Shown here piece by piece: positions 26,304-36,221 of a stretch of DNA of 64,000 nt. A program made the translations under genes and the position numbers. The notes under the pieces are model-generated. The model worked only from the letters and a program-made list of their open reading frames with translations, did not search any database and was not told the origin of the DNA. Numbering within the stretch: position 1 is the stretch's first letter; each line of letters begins with the position of its first letter. Origin of the DNA: CALMEC01 sp964531025 (lineage in GTDB: Bacteria > Actinomycetota > Thermoleophilia > Miltoncostaeales > Miltoncostaeaceae); the NCBI GenBank assembly GCA_964531025.1, contig CAZHDY010000001.1:1612001-1676000 (forward strand), read 5' to 3'.

Positions 26304-27253
26304 GCCGGGTCACCTACGAGGACTCCGGCGTCAGCCTCGAGGCCGCCCGCGCGCACACCGCCAACATCGCCGACCTCGTCTCCGGGGGCCTCGGCTTCGC
26401 CGGCGCCATGGAGCTGCCCGGTGACCCCGACCGCCTGATCGTGGGGTGCACCGACGGCGTCGGCACCAAGATCGCGCTGGCGCAGTCGCTGGGCCGCGTG
26501 GACGGCCTCGGCCAGGACCTCGTCGCGATGTGCGTCAACGATCTCGCGTGCACCGGCGCCCGCCCGCTGTTCTTCCTCGACTACCTCGCGGTGGGACGTC
26601 TCGACCCGGCCGTGGCCGGCGCCTTCGTTGAGGGTGTCGCCCGCGCCTGCCGCGAGACCGGTTACGCCCTGCTGGGAGGCGAGACCGCCGAGCACCCCGG
26701 CGTCGTCGCCGACGATCACCTCGACGCGGCCGGATTCGCCTGCGGCATCGTGGAGAGGGACGACCTGCTGGGCCCGCACCGCGTGGTGGAGGGCGACCTC
26801 ATCGTGGGCGTCCCGTCCAGCGGTCTGCACTCCAACGGCTTCAGCCTGGTGCGCCGCCTCGTCGCCGACGGCCTCTTGGCCGCAGATCCCGATCTTCTCC
26901 TCACTCCGACACGTCTCTACACCGGTGACGTCGCGCGGCTGCAGGAGGCGGGCGTCGACCTCCACGCCATCGCCCACATCACCGGCGGAGGTCTTCCCGA
27001 GAACCTCCCGCGGGTCCTGCCCGAGGGGCTTCGCCCCGTTGTCGACGCCACCGCCTGGACGCCGAATGCGGCCGTCGCGGCCGTCGTGGCCACCGGGGCC
27101 GTGCCCGATGAGGACGCCTGGGACACCTTCAACATGGGCCTCGGCCTCTGCGTCATCGTGGCCAAGGACGACGCCGACCGCGTCGTCGCGCTCCTGGACG
27201 GTGCGTCCGTCGTGGGTCACATCGAGGCGGGGGAGGGCCTGCGCCGTGTCTGA
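26300..27253 (+). CDS. purM: AIR synthetase (phosphoribosylformylglycinamidine cyclo-ligase)
   Basis: 317 aa. It closes the imidazole ring of FGAM using ATP. It begins MSRVTYEDSGVSLEAARAH and has VGCTDGVGTKI, ALLGGETAEHPG and the IAHITGGGLPENLPRVLP motif. ATG overlaps the purF stop, and its own stop lies inside the first codons of purN (8-nt overlap GTGTCTGA). Confidence 0.97.
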   Translation: MSRVTYEDSGVSLEAARAHTANIADLVSGGLGFAGAMELPGDPDRLIVGCTDGVGTKIALAQSLGRVDGLGQDLVAMCVNDLACTGARPLFFLDYLAVGRLDPAVAGAFVEGVARACRETGYALLGGETAEHPGVVADDHLDAAGFACGIVERDDLLGPHRVVEGDLIVGVPSSGLHSNGFSLVRRLVADGLLAADPDLLLTPTRLYTGDVARLQEAGVDLHAIAHITGGGLPENLPRVLPEGLRPVVDATAWTPNAAVAAVVATGAVPDEDAWDTFNMGLGLCVIVAKDDADRVVALLDGASVVGHIEAGEGLRRV

Positions 27254-27884
27254 GAACGTCTTCCCGGTCGTCGTCCTAGCGAGCGGTCGCGGCACCAACC
27301 TGGTCGCCCTCATCGAGAAGCTGCACAAGGATCCCGACTCGCCCGTGTCCATCGTGCGCGTGGTGGTGTCGTCGGCGGACGCACCCGCGGTCGGCGTCGC
27401 CGAGTCGGCGGGTATCGCCACCGACGTCGTCCTCCGTGACGACTACGCCAGTCGTGAGGAGCGCGACCGTGCTCTCGCCGACGTGGTCGCCGCCGCCGGG
27501 CCCCGCCTGGTGGTCCTCGCCGGCTGGATGAGCATCCTCACCCCGGACTTCCTCGACCGCTTTCCGGACCGGGTCATCAACCTCCACCCGTCCATGCTCC
27601 CGGCCTTTCCGGGCATGCACGCCATCGAGGAGGCGCTCGCGTGGGGTGTGCGCTACACGGGCGTGACGGTGCACTACGCGGACCCCGTCGTGGACGGTGG
27701 GCCGCCCATCCTGCAAGAACCGGTCCCCGTGTCCAGCGCGGATTCCGTAGAGTCGCTCCGTGAGCGGATCCGTGAGGTCGAGCACAGGATCCTTCCTCAC
27801 GCCGTGGCGTTGTTCGCCGCCGGCCGGGTGTCACGTGACCCCGCGGAGCGGCGTCGGGTTGTGATCGAAGACGGGAGTTCATAG
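27246..27884 (+). CDS. purN: GAR formyltransferase
   Basis: 212 aa from GTG 27246. The frame continues upstream inside purM and is not used there. It transfers the formyl group from 10-formyl-THF to GAR. Motifs are VVVLASGRGTNLVALIE, the catalytic VINLHPSMLPAFPGMHAIEE and VTVHYADPVVDGGPPI. purH follows directly after the stop with no gap. Confidence 0.95.
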   Translation: MSENVFPVVVLASGRGTNLVALIEKLHKDPDSPVSIVRVVVSSADAPAVGVAESAGIATDVVLRDDYASREERDRALADVVAAAGPRLVVLAGWMSILTPDFLDRFPDRVINLHPSMLPAFPGMHAIEEALAWGVRYTGVTVHYADPVVDGGPPILQEPVPVSSADSVESLRERIREVEHRILPHAVALFAAGRVSRDPAERRRVVIEDGSS

Positions 27885-29432
27885 ATGAAGGTCAAGCGCG
27901 CGCTGTTGTCGGTCTCGGACAAGGACGGGCTCGTCGCCTTCGCCGAGGGACTGGCCAAGCTGGGCATCACGCTCGTGTCGACGGGCGGCACCGCGGCCGC
28001 GCTGCGCGACGCCGGGCTGGACGTGGTCAGCGTCGACCAGGTGACCGAGCACCCCGAGATCCTGGGCGGTCGCGTCAAGACGCTGCATCCGCGCATCCAC
28101 GGGGGCATCCTTGGCCGCACCCACATCCCCACGGACGTGGAGGAGATGGAGGCCAACGGCATCGAGCCGATCGACCTCGTCGTCGTCAACCTCTACCCGT
28201 TCGCCCAGACGGTCGCCGCGGGCGCCTCGGATGACGAGGTCGTCGAACAGATCGACATCGGCGGGCCCGCCATGATCCGCGCCGCCGCGAAGAATCACGC
28301 CCGGGTCGCCGTCGTCACCGAGCCCGCTCAGTACGACGCCGTGCTCGCCGAGCTCGAGATGAGCGACGGCGACCTGAACGAGCACACGCTCAAGGCGCTC
28401 GCGCTCGACGCCTTCCGCCACACCGCCCGCTACGACGCCGACATCGCCGAGTGGATGAGCGCCGACGAGGGCGACTTCCCCGAGCTCCTCATGCCCGAGT
28501 TCGAGAAGCTCTCGGACCTCGTCTACGGCGAGAACCCGCATCAGCGCGCCGCCTACTACGGCTCGTGGGGCGCACGTACCCACCTGCTCGCCCGCGTCGA
28601 CCAGCTGCACGGGCAGGCGCTGTCGTTCAACAACCTCCTCGACCTCGACGGGGCGCGTGCCCTGGCGGGTGAGTTCGAGGAGCCCGCCGCGGTCATCGTG
28701 AAGCACAACAACCCGTGCGGGGCGTCCATCGGTGGGGATGTGAACGAGGCCTACGACCGTGCTCTGGCCTGCGATCCCGTCTCCGCGTACGGCGGGGTGA
28801 TCGTGGTCAACCGGACCATCGAGGCCGAGCTGGCCGCCAAGCTTGCATCGACGTTCGTCGAGGTGCTGATGGCGCCCGGCTTCGACGATGACGCGTTGGA
28901 GCTCCTCACAAAGAAGGAGAAGATCCGCATCCTGCTCACCCGTGAACGCCGGCGTTTCAACCCCGGCGAGCTCGACTATCGTCGGGTCACCGGTGGTCTC
29001 CTGGTGCAGGACCGCGACCGCAGCGGCGAGGGCCGCGAGCAGATGAACGTGGTCACCGAGGCCCAGCCCACCGAGCAGCAGTGGCAGGACATCCTCTTCT
29101 CGTGGCGCGTCGCGAAGCACGTGAAGAGCAACGCGATCGTGTTCGCCCGCGAGGGTCGCACCATCGGAATCGGCGCCGGTCAGATGAGCCGTGTCGACTC
29201 GACGCGCCTGGCGACCGAGAAGGCCGCGATCGCCGGACTCTCCACCGATGGGTGCGTCGTGGCCTCGGATGCGTTCTTCCCGTTCCCGGACGGCCCGCTC
29301 ACGGCCCTGGATGCGGGCGCGACCGTTATTGTTCAGCCCGGCGGGTCGATTCGTGACGACGCGGTCATCGAGGCCGTCAACGAGCGTGGTGGGGTCATGG
29401 TCTTCACGGGCCACCGCCACTTCCGCCACTAG
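27885..29432 (+). CDS. purH: Bifunctional AICAR transformylase / IMP cyclohydrolase
   Basis: 515 aa. It makes the last two steps to IMP. The N-terminal cyclohydrolase domain has LVSTGGTAAALRDAG and GGRVKTLHPRIHGGIL. The transformylase domain has YGENPHQRAAYYG, VIVKHNNPCGAS and IGAGQMSRVDSTRLA. It is the last gene of the purine operon; a TACGCT at 29436-29441 may start a separate transcript for the antiporter gene. Confidence 0.97.
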   Translation: MKVKRALLSVSDKDGLVAFAEGLAKLGITLVSTGGTAAALRDAGLDVVSVDQVTEHPEILGGRVKTLHPRIHGGILGRTHIPTDVEEMEANGIEPIDLVVVNLYPFAQTVAAGASDDEVVEQIDIGGPAMIRAAAKNHARVAVVTEPAQYDAVLAELEMSDGDLNEHTLKALALDAFRHTARYDADIAEWMSADEGDFPELLMPEFEKLSDLVYGENPHQRAAYYGSWGARTHLLARVDQLHGQALSFNNLLDLDGARALAGEFEEPAAVIVKHNNPCGASIGGDVNEAYDRALACDPVSAYGGVIVVNRTIEAELAAKLASTFVEVLMAPGFDDDALELLTKKEKIRILLTRERRRFNPGELDYRRVTGGLLVQDRDRSGEGREQMNVVTEAQPTEQQWQDILFSWRVAKHVKSNAIVFAREGRTIGIGAGQMSRVDSTRLATEKAAIAGLSTDGCVVASDAFFPFPDGPLTALDAGATVIVQPGGSIRDDAVIEAVNERGGVMVFTGHRHFRH

Positions 29433-29483
29433 CCGTACGCTTCACCGTCCCTTTCGAGTCCACCCGGAGAGCCCTTCGGACGC

Positions 29484-30584
29484 ATGCAGTTTCTCGCGAC
29501 CCTGACCCGCCGCTGGACGACGTTCGCCCCGATCGCCGCCCTGGTGCTTCTGGTGTTCGCTTGGGGCTGGGACGTGGGACCGATCCGGGCGGTGCTCGTC
29601 GCGACGCTTCTGGCGCTCGCGGTGTTCTCCGCCGTCCATCACGCCGAGGTGGTCGCCCACAGGGTCGGTGAGCCGTTCGGTTCGCTGATCCTCGCCGTCG
29701 CCGTGACGGTGATCGAGGTCGGACTTATTGTCATGCTGATGCTATCGGCGGACGGGCCCGAGAGCACGCTTGCGCGTGACACGGTCTTCGCCGCGTTCGT
29801 CATCACCTGCAACGGCATCGTCGGGCTGTCCATCCTGATGGGCTCGTATCGATATGCGACCCCGCGCTTCAACGCCGAAGGCACCGGCGGTGCACTCGCC
29901 ACGGTCGCCGTCCTCGCCACCATCTGCCTGGTCCTGCCCAGCGTGACCGAATCAGGCAACGGCCAGGCCTACACGTCCGCGCAGCTCGCCTTCGCCGCCA
30001 TCGCGTCGGTCGTCCTGTGGTCCAGCTACGTCTTCACCCAGACGGTGCGCCACCGCGACTTCTTCCTGCCGGTCGACACGAAGGGCAAGCCCATCGACGC
30101 GGCCGACTCGCACGCCGAGCCACCCACCATGAAGGCGACCCTTCGCAGCCTCGCGCTCCTCATCTGTGCCCTCATCTCGGTCGTCGGCCTGGCCAAGGTC
30201 CTCGGCCCCACCATCGAGTCCGCCGTGGCCTGGGCGGGCATGCCCTACGCCGTCGTCGGCGTCATCATCGCCATCCTGGTGCTTCTCCCCGAGAGCATCG
30301 CCGCCGTGCGGGCCGCCATGCGTAACCGGACCCAGGTCAGCCTCAACCTCGCATACGGATCCGGCATCGCGAGCATCGGCCTCACCGTTCCGACCATCGC
30401 GCTCCTGTCGCCCCTCTTCGACACGAAGCTCGTGCTCGGTCTCGACCAGACCGGAATCGTGCTCGTCGTGCTGACGGTGATGACCGGCATCCTCACCGTC
30501 GTCCCGGGCCGCGCGACGCGTCTTCAGGGCGTGGTGCACCTGGTGATCCTGGGCGCCTATGTCTTCTTCACCATCACTCCGTAG
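29484..30584 (+). CDS. chaA: ChaA-type Ca2+/H+ (Na+/H+) antiporter
   Basis: 366 aa with about eleven membrane segments. The first cation-binding repeat (HRVGEPFGSLILAVAVTVIE) and the second (VLLPESIAAVRAAMRNR) match the ChaA/CAX family, which expels Ca2+ or Na+ in exchange for protons. The 51-nt gap after purH contains a TACGCT box, so it may be partly independent. It overlaps the next gene by 26 nt. Confidence 0.88.
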   Translation: MQFLATLTRRWTTFAPIAALVLLVFAWGWDVGPIRAVLVATLLALAVFSAVHHAEVVAHRVGEPFGSLILAVAVTVIEVGLIVMLMLSADGPESTLARDTVFAAFVITCNGIVGLSILMGSYRYATPRFNAEGTGGALATVAVLATICLVLPSVTESGNGQAYTSAQLAFAAIASVVLWSSYVFTQTVRHRDFFLPVDTKGKPIDAADSHAEPPTMKATLRSLALLICALISVVGLAKVLGPTIESAVAWAGMPYAVVGVIIAILVLLPESIAAVRAAMRNRTQVSLNLAYGSGIASIGLTVPTIALLSPLFDTKLVLGLDQTGIVLVVLTVMTGILTVVPGRATRLQGVVHLVILGAYVFFTITP

Positions 30585-31659
30585 CGTTCTCGCCCTCGCG
30601 GTCGTCCTGGTCCTGGGCGCCGCTCACGCCGTCGCGACGCCGCCCAATGACGACCGGGCCTCGGACCCGCTGGACCACGCGGCGGTGCGGGCGCTCGCCG
30701 CGGTCGTGCGCGTCGATGTCCACATCCCGATCACCGCAGTGGTCGACGGGGGGCGCCGCATCCCGGTCCGGGACGAGGTCCGGGTGATCGGTACCGGTTT
30801 CGGGGTCGGGCCGCGCGACGTGGTCACCGTCCGCCCCGTCGTCCGTCCCGCCGATACGATGCTCATCGACGACCTCCGTTCTCGTCGGGTTCCCGGCATG
30901 GACAACGTGTCCGACGACGCCCGCCCGGTTCGCGGTCCGGTGCGCGTCACCATCATCGGACCCGAACTGCAGGCGTCCGCGGACGCCGATGTGGGTGACA
31001 TCCACGCGGTGAACGCGACGCCGGTGCAGAACCCCCGCCGCGACCTCATCCACCTGCGGACCGGGGAACCGGGGCCCTATCTCGGTGTCGAGGACGGCCA
31101 GACGCAGGGGAACGCCGTGATCGCGGTGGGCGTCGGTGACGAACCGGGCCGGGTGGCAGCCCTGCGGCGTCTGCGGTTCGACGTCCAGGCGAAGGTCACC
31201 GGACGCCCGGACCTGGATCTCGTCGCGCTCGACGGTCCGGTCACCCGTGGTGATCTCGGCGCGCCGATCCTCGACGAGGACGGCTTCGTCCACGGTGTCG
31301 TCTACTCGAGGGGCAGGGGCGAGACCCCGCCGTTGGCGCTACGCGCCGGCGCCGTCCTCCGTCTTGTGCCGGCCGCCGGCCCCCACGAGGACAACCCGTT
31401 CGGTACCGCCATGGATCGCATGGCGACCGGTGAGTACGACCTCGCCGCCGCGGCGCTTCGCGACGCCGTGCCCCGTGCCCCGTCCTCACTCATCGTCTAC
31501 GAGCGTCAGCGTGCAGAGGCGCTGGCAGGGGCCTCGTACGAGGTATCGAACCGCCGGTCGCAGTGGCGGATCCCGCTCCTCATCGTGGCCGTCGCCGCAC
31601 TGGTCGTCTGCGGTCTCATCCTGCGATGGTTGCGCCGCGATGCGCTCAGGGCACCCTGA
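30559..31659 (+). CDS. Membrane-anchored trypsin-like pseudoprotease
   Basis: 366 aa. A signal peptide or anchor (LRSVLALAVVLVLGAAHAVA) starts it and a membrane helix near the C-terminus (IPLLIVAVAALVVCGLIL) ends in a short basic tail. The middle resembles an HtrA/trypsin-like domain: GTGFGVGPRDVVTV stands where the catalytic His loop should be, and GDLGAPILDEDGFVHGVVY stands where GDSGGP should be. Both the His and the Ser are missing, so it is probably inactive and may bind peptides or sense stress. ATG 30559 lies within the end of chaA. Confidence 0.7.
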   Translation: MSSSPSLRSVLALAVVLVLGAAHAVATPPNDDRASDPLDHAAVRALAAVVRVDVHIPITAVVDGGRRIPVRDEVRVIGTGFGVGPRDVVTVRPVVRPADTMLIDDLRSRRVPGMDNVSDDARPVRGPVRVTIIGPELQASADADVGDIHAVNATPVQNPRRDLIHLRTGEPGPYLGVEDGQTQGNAVIAVGVGDEPGRVAALRRLRFDVQAKVTGRPDLDLVALDGPVTRGDLGAPILDEDGFVHGVVYSRGRGETPPLALRAGAVLRLVPAAGPHEDNPFGTAMDRMATGEYDLAAAALRDAVPRAPSSLIVYERQRAEALAGASYEVSNRRSQWRIPLLIVAVAALVVCGLILRWLRRDALRAP

Positions 31660-31927
31660 GCACCGCAATCACGATTGCAGCCTTCGTGCCGATGTTCGGG
31701 AAAACCCGGACCGACCACTAATGTGTCGGGCGATGCTGGCTCTTCATGTCTCGACAGGCTGCGGTCGTCCACTTCGCTCGTCGGACGCCTCCTGCGGCGC
31801 TGCCATTGCAAGAGAGCCAGGCGACATTGCTCGCCCCAACGCGCCCCGGGCTCCCCTGCGTGCTGGAGGGTTCGCCCCGGCCGGATCCGGTCCTGCGTCG
31901 CACCGTTTCGCGCGAGGGGACGTCTAG

Positions 31928-33082
31928 ATGCGTCTGCTTCACACCGGTGACTTCCATCTCGGCAAGCGACTCTACGGGGTCGATCGCCTTTCCGAGGCCG
32001 AGGCCGTCATCACCGAGATCGCGGCCATCGCGGAGGATCGTTCCGTCGACGCCATCCTGATCGCGGGTGACATCCTCGACCGTCGGATCGTGGATCCCGT
32101 CGTGCTGTCGGCCTGCCTTCAGGGGCTCGAGCGCCTGGGCGCGGTCGCGCCGGTGGTCGCCATCACCGGCAATCACGACGAGCCGCTCTTCTGGGCCGAG
32201 TTGGCGCCCTACCTGGCGCCGCGCATCCTTCTCGCCGCCACCGACTCCGTCCTCACGGTCGAGACCGCGGCGGGACCGTTGACCGTCGCGTGCATCCCAT
32301 GGCCTGAGCCCGCTGACGCCGACACCACACGTGGCGCCATCCGCGCCGTGTCGCGTCAGGCGTACGGCGACCTGGTGCGGCAACGTCTCCAGGATGTGGG
32401 CCGTCAGGTCGGACGGATCCGCGGCGAACGTGGCGGCGCGACGGTTCTCCTGGCACATCTCATGGTGCGCGGTGGCGTCGCCGGCGGTGGCGAGCGCGAA
32501 CTCACCCTGGGCGGCACGTACGCCGTCCCCGGTGCCGACATCCCGACCGTGTTCGACTACGTCGCGCTCGGTCATCTCCACAAGCCGCAGGACGTCGCCT
32601 CCATCTCGGTGGACGCGCGCTACAGTGGCAGCCCTCTCGGCCTGGACTTCTCGGGTGATGGCGACGAGCCGTCGGTCACCGTCATCGACATCGAGAACCG
32701 GCATGTCACGACCGCCACCGTGCCGATCACCACGGGTCGACGTCTCGTCCGCATCCGAGGATCCCTGGACGAGCTTCCGCAACTGGCCGCCCGGCATCCG
32801 AACGCCTGGTTCTTCTGCGAGGTCGTCTCGGACGACACCCGCCTCGACCTCGTGAAGGTCGTGCGGGAGCAGGTGCCGGACGCGCTGCGCGTCGAGCAGA
32901 TCACCAGCCGCCGAACCGAGGATCTCGCGGTCCCCCCCGACGATGACGAGGACGTCATCCAGAAGTCGCTCGCCGAGCTGTACAGCGAATGGCTGGTGTC
33001 CGTGGGGCGTCCCGTCGACCCCGACCTCCTGACCGAGTTCGAGGCCGCGCTGGAGCGCGCCGACCGGGAGGTCGCCGAGTGA
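31928..33082 (+). CDS. sbcD: Nuclease SbcCD subunit D
   Basis: 384 aa, the Mre11-type Mn-dependent nuclease that with SbcC trims hairpins and protein-blocked DNA ends. Metal-binding motifs are present: HTGDFHLGK, AGDILDRR, ITGNHDEP and LGHLHKP. ATG 31928 has GAGGGGA 7 nt upstream. Its stop overlaps the GTG of sbcC. The 268 nt before it hold a weak 8-bp inverted repeat (CTGGCTCT / AGAGCCAG) but no gene that I trust. Confidence 0.95.
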   Translation: MRLLHTGDFHLGKRLYGVDRLSEAEAVITEIAAIAEDRSVDAILIAGDILDRRIVDPVVLSACLQGLERLGAVAPVVAITGNHDEPLFWAELAPYLAPRILLAATDSVLTVETAAGPLTVACIPWPEPADADTTRGAIRAVSRQAYGDLVRQRLQDVGRQVGRIRGERGGATVLLAHLMVRGGVAGGGERELTLGGTYAVPGADIPTVFDYVALGHLHKPQDVASISVDARYSGSPLGLDFSGDGDEPSVTVIDIENRHVTTATVPITTGRRLVRIRGSLDELPQLAARHPNAWFFCEVVSDDTRLDLVKVVREQVPDALRVEQITSRRTEDLAVPPDDDEDVIQKSLAELYSEWLVSVGRPVDPDLLTEFEAALERADREVAE

Positions 33083-35862
33083 GGCCTCTCCGCCTGCGCC
33101 TCATCTCGTTCCGCTCGTACTCGGATGCGACGATCGACCTCTCGCATCACAGCCTGGTCGTCATCGCCGGAGACACCGGCGCGGGAAAGACGTCCATCCT
33201 CGACGGGGTCTGCTTCGCCCTCTTCGGGCGCACGCCCGAACTCGCCGGACCCCGGGAGCTCCTGTCACTCGGAGCGACGCACGGTGAGGTCGAGCTCGAG
33301 TTCTCCGCCGCGTCGGGCGCCAGCCTCTGGCGGGTTGTCCGCCGATTCGGCCCGCAGGCTCCCGAGCCCAACCATGTGCTGGAGGAGCTCGACGGGAACG
33401 GGAATCCCACCGCCCGTGTCACGGGACACGCCGCCGTCAACCAGCGGATCGTGGCGCTCATCGGGATGTCGTTCCAGACCTTCACGTCGGCGGTGCTCCT
33501 GGCGCAGGGACGGTTCGCCCAGTTCCTCCAGGCGCAGCCCCGTGACCGCGACAACATCCTGCGGCAGCTGTTCGGGGTCACCGGCCTGGAGGCCGTTCGT
33601 ACGGCGGCGATCGCCGGACGCGACGCGCACTCGGCCACGGCACTGGCGCTGGAGGCCGAACGTGTGCGGCTCGGGTCGTATGACAGCTCCGAGCGCAACC
33701 GGGCCGCCCGCGAGCTGCGCGACGCGGCAGGACGTCAGGCGCAGCTGGCCGCGCTTCAGCCGCTCATGGACCTGGCGGCGCGTGAGCGCGTGCGCATCTC
33801 GGAGGGCACGGCCACCCTCAAGCAGATCCAGTCCGCCGCCGTCGACCTCGGTACGCGCGAGGGCTGGGACACCGCGCTGGCCGCGTACCGTGAGGCCACC
33901 GAACGATTGGCATCGGCCCGCCACCAGCGGATCGAGGCGCAACGCACCGCCGACGACGCAGCTGACGCGCGTGACCGGCTGCAACAGGAGTACGGGGGAA
34001 GCGCGTCCGAACTGGCCGCGCTGCGTGAGGTCGCCGAGCGGTTGACGGCGGCTCGTGCCAACGTTCCTGTTCTGCGCGACAAGTTGGAGGCCCGCCGTCA
34101 GGAGGTGGCACGGCGACGCGTCGAGCTCGAGGGTCTTCGTGCTGAGGTCACAGAGCTCGAGGAGAATCGGGACGTCCAGCGCACCGTCCGCGACGCCGTC
34201 GATGACGTGCGCACCGCACGGGGATTGATCGGCGACGCCGAGACGGAGGTCGCCGTCGCCGTGGCCGCGCGCGACGCCGCGAAGGAGGAGGCGCGTCTCG
34301 CCACCGACGACGCCGACCTTGCGGACGAGGGACTGGATGCTCTGCGGCGCGCCCACCTGGCCACGACCCTCCGCAGCCGTCTGTCTGCGGGCGACACCTG
34401 CCCCGTGTGCGAGCAGCCGGTGCACGTCGTGCCACCGGCTCCGACAAGTGATCTCGATGCGATCGCCGTTGACGTGAAGTCGCTGCGTGATCGCGCGACG
34501 CGACTGACCGCGGCGTTCAACGAGCAGGAGGCCGAACACCGGGCCGCGCTCCGTAACCTGGAGAACGCCCGCCAGCGTGAGGCACAGGCCGTGGTTGCCC
34601 TGCGGGCTCTCGATCCGGATATCGATCTCGAGGACTTCGCCGCGCACGATCTGCTGGCTGCGCGCGCCGTCGACACCGAGAGCGTCTACGAGCAGGCGAA
34701 GGGTCGTCTGGATGCGCTGGTCTCGTGGGTGGAACAGGAGATCGGGTCGATCACCGAGGCCAACGCGCAGCTGCTCCACGACGAGAAGGAGATCGCCGAG
34801 CTGGAGGAGCGTCTCGGTGAGCGTGCGAACGGGAACGATCCCGTCGCGACGCTCGACGGATCGTTCCGCGACCTCGAGTCCCTGGAGCAGGCCGTCCTGC
34901 TCGCCGCGTCGACCGTGGCGCAGTGCACGAGCGATGTCATGGATGCCGAGACGACCCTTCGGGACATCGAGCGGACGAAGATCGGCCCTCTCCGTCAGTC
35001 GCTCGCCGTGGTCGCCACGCGCCTGGGGCTGGACGCACCGTCGGTCGAGACCCCGCCGGACGAGCTCATGGAGTACGCGGCGGAGTTCTCACGCCAGGCG
35101 TCGTGGGCGGCACAGGATGCCGAGGAGCGCATCAACGAGGCCCAGGCGCGGGCCGAGGAGATCGACGCACGCGTGGCCAAGCACGCCGAGAACCTCGGAG
35201 TCGATCCCGGCGTCGACTTCAGCGCGAGCCTCCGCGCCGCGCATGCCGAGTACCGGCGTGCGTCCGAGCGCCTTGCCACCGCCGAACGCGCCGCGGTGGA
35301 CGGGCAGCGCCTTACGGCCCAGGCGGCCGAGGAGCGCCGACAGGCCGAGATCGCTGCGGTTCTCGCGCAGGATCTCCAGGCCAACCGCTTCCCGCGCTTC
35401 CTCCTCAGCCGCTTCCACGAGCGCCTCGCGCGCGGGGCGACCCAGCGGCTGCTCACCCTGTCGAACGGTGCGTATACCTTTGCCGGCCGCGATCCGGATC
35501 CGCTCGCCGTGATCGATCATCGGCGCGGCCATCGGGTGCGGAGTGCCGCCACGCTCTCGGGTGGCGAGCGCTTCCTTGCGAGCCTCTCACTGGCCCTCGC
35601 CATGTCCGACATCGCGAGCGGCACCGACGGTCGCCTGGAGTGCCTCTTCCTCGACGAGGGCTTCTCCACTCTCGACGCCGACTCGCTCGAGCTCGCCATC
35701 ACCGGCGTCGAGCGCATGGCTGACGACGGTCGCCTGGTTGTCGTCATCACCCACCTGCCGGGTGTCGCCGAACGTCTCGGGAGCGCGATCTACGTGCGCA
35801 AGGACCCGGGCGGATCGAGCCGCGTCATCGACCTGGCCGCGCCGGACCACACTTCGTCGTAA
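33079..35862 (+). CDS. sbcC: Nuclease SbcCD subunit C
   Basis: 927 aa, a Rad50/SMC-type ATPase. Walker A GDTGAGKT at 31-38, a long coiled coil, the zinc-hook CPVC near 441-444, the signature LSGGERFLASLSLALA near 825 and Walker B LECLFLDEG near 853 are all seen. It tethers DNA ends and drives SbcD. It starts at GTG 33079, coupled to sbcD by GTGA. Confidence 0.95.
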   Translation: MRPLRLRLISFRSYSDATIDLSHHSLVVIAGDTGAGKTSILDGVCFALFGRTPELAGPRELLSLGATHGEVELEFSAASGASLWRVVRRFGPQAPEPNHVLEELDGNGNPTARVTGHAAVNQRIVALIGMSFQTFTSAVLLAQGRFAQFLQAQPRDRDNILRQLFGVTGLEAVRTAAIAGRDAHSATALALEAERVRLGSYDSSERNRAARELRDAAGRQAQLAALQPLMDLAARERVRISEGTATLKQIQSAAVDLGTREGWDTALAAYREATERLASARHQRIEAQRTADDAADARDRLQQEYGGSASELAALREVAERLTAARANVPVLRDKLEARRQEVARRRVELEGLRAEVTELEENRDVQRTVRDAVDDVRTARGLIGDAETEVAVAVAARDAAKEEARLATDDADLADEGLDALRRAHLATTLRSRLSAGDTCPVCEQPVHVVPPAPTSDLDAIAVDVKSLRDRATRLTAAFNEQEAEHRAALRNLENARQREAQAVVALRALDPDIDLEDFAAHDLLAARAVDTESVYEQAKGRLDALVSWVEQEIGSITEANAQLLHDEKEIAELEERLGERANGNDPVATLDGSFRDLESLEQAVLLAASTVAQCTSDVMDAETTLRDIERTKIGPLRQSLAVVATRLGLDAPSVETPPDELMEYAAEFSRQASWAAQDAEERINEAQARAEEIDARVAKHAENLGVDPGVDFSASLRAAHAEYRRASERLATAERAAVDGQRLTAQAAEERRQAEIAAVLAQDLQANRFPRFLLSRFHERLARGATQRLLTLSNGAYTFAGRDPDPLAVIDHRRGHRVRSAATLSGGERFLASLSLALAMSDIASGTDGRLECLFLDEGFSTLDADSLELAITGVERMADDGRLVVVITHLPGVAERLGSAIYVRKDPGGSSRVIDLAAPDHTSS

Positions 35863-35882
35863 GCCGCTTCGGCGGGGTGCGG

Positions 35883-35888
35883 TACCCT
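35883..35888 (+). promoter_or_regulatory. -10 box TACCCT for mntA-hepT
   Basis: TACCCT lies 6 nt before the mntA ATG with no Shine-Dalgarno sequence, consistent with a leaderless transcript for the toxin-antitoxin pair. Confidence 0.5.
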
Positions 35889-35894
35889 GATCCC

Positions 35895-36221
35895 ATGGTT
35901 CGAAGAGGCGCAACACCATCGAGCATCGCGCTGCGTGAGCTCATTGAGGCACGTCGTGGTGAGCTCGAAGCCGCGCTGCAGAAGTACGGTGCGACGAATC
36001 CGCGGTTGTTCGGTTCGGTCGCACGGGGCGACGCCACGGGGGATAGCGACATCGACATCCTCGTCGATCTCGATCCAGCGGATGGGAACATCCTGTTCCG
36101 TGCGGGCGGATTGAGTGACGAGTTCCGTCGGATACTGGAACGTGAGGTCGACGTGTTTTCAGTCGACCTGCTGAAGGGCCGCGTATCCGCGACCGCCGTC
36201 GCTGATGCGGTGGCGTTGTGA
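35895..36221 (+). CDS. mntA: MntA-type minimal nucleotidyltransferase antitoxin
   Basis: 108 aa. The signature GSVARGDATGDSDIDILVD (from residue 40; acidic residues Asp52 and Asp54) is that of minimal nucleotidyltransferases. In characterised MntA-HepT systems the enzyme adds AMP to a tyrosine of HepT and so neutralises it. ATG 35895 appears leaderless, and the stop overlaps the GTG of hepT. Confidence 0.88.
   Translation: MVRRGATPSSIALRELIEARRGELEAALQKYGATNPRLFGSVARGDATGDSDIDILVDLDPADGNILFRAGGLSDEFRRILEREVDVFSVDLLKGRVSATAVADAVAL

Noticed and set aside
27879..29429. 516-codon open frame antisense to purH
   Set aside because: Mirror of a conserved enzyme gene; residue composition is typical of antisense translation.
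31746..32060. 104-codon open frame before and into sbcD
   Set aside because: It overlaps the start of sbcD in another frame, lacks a ribosome binding site and is low-complexity.
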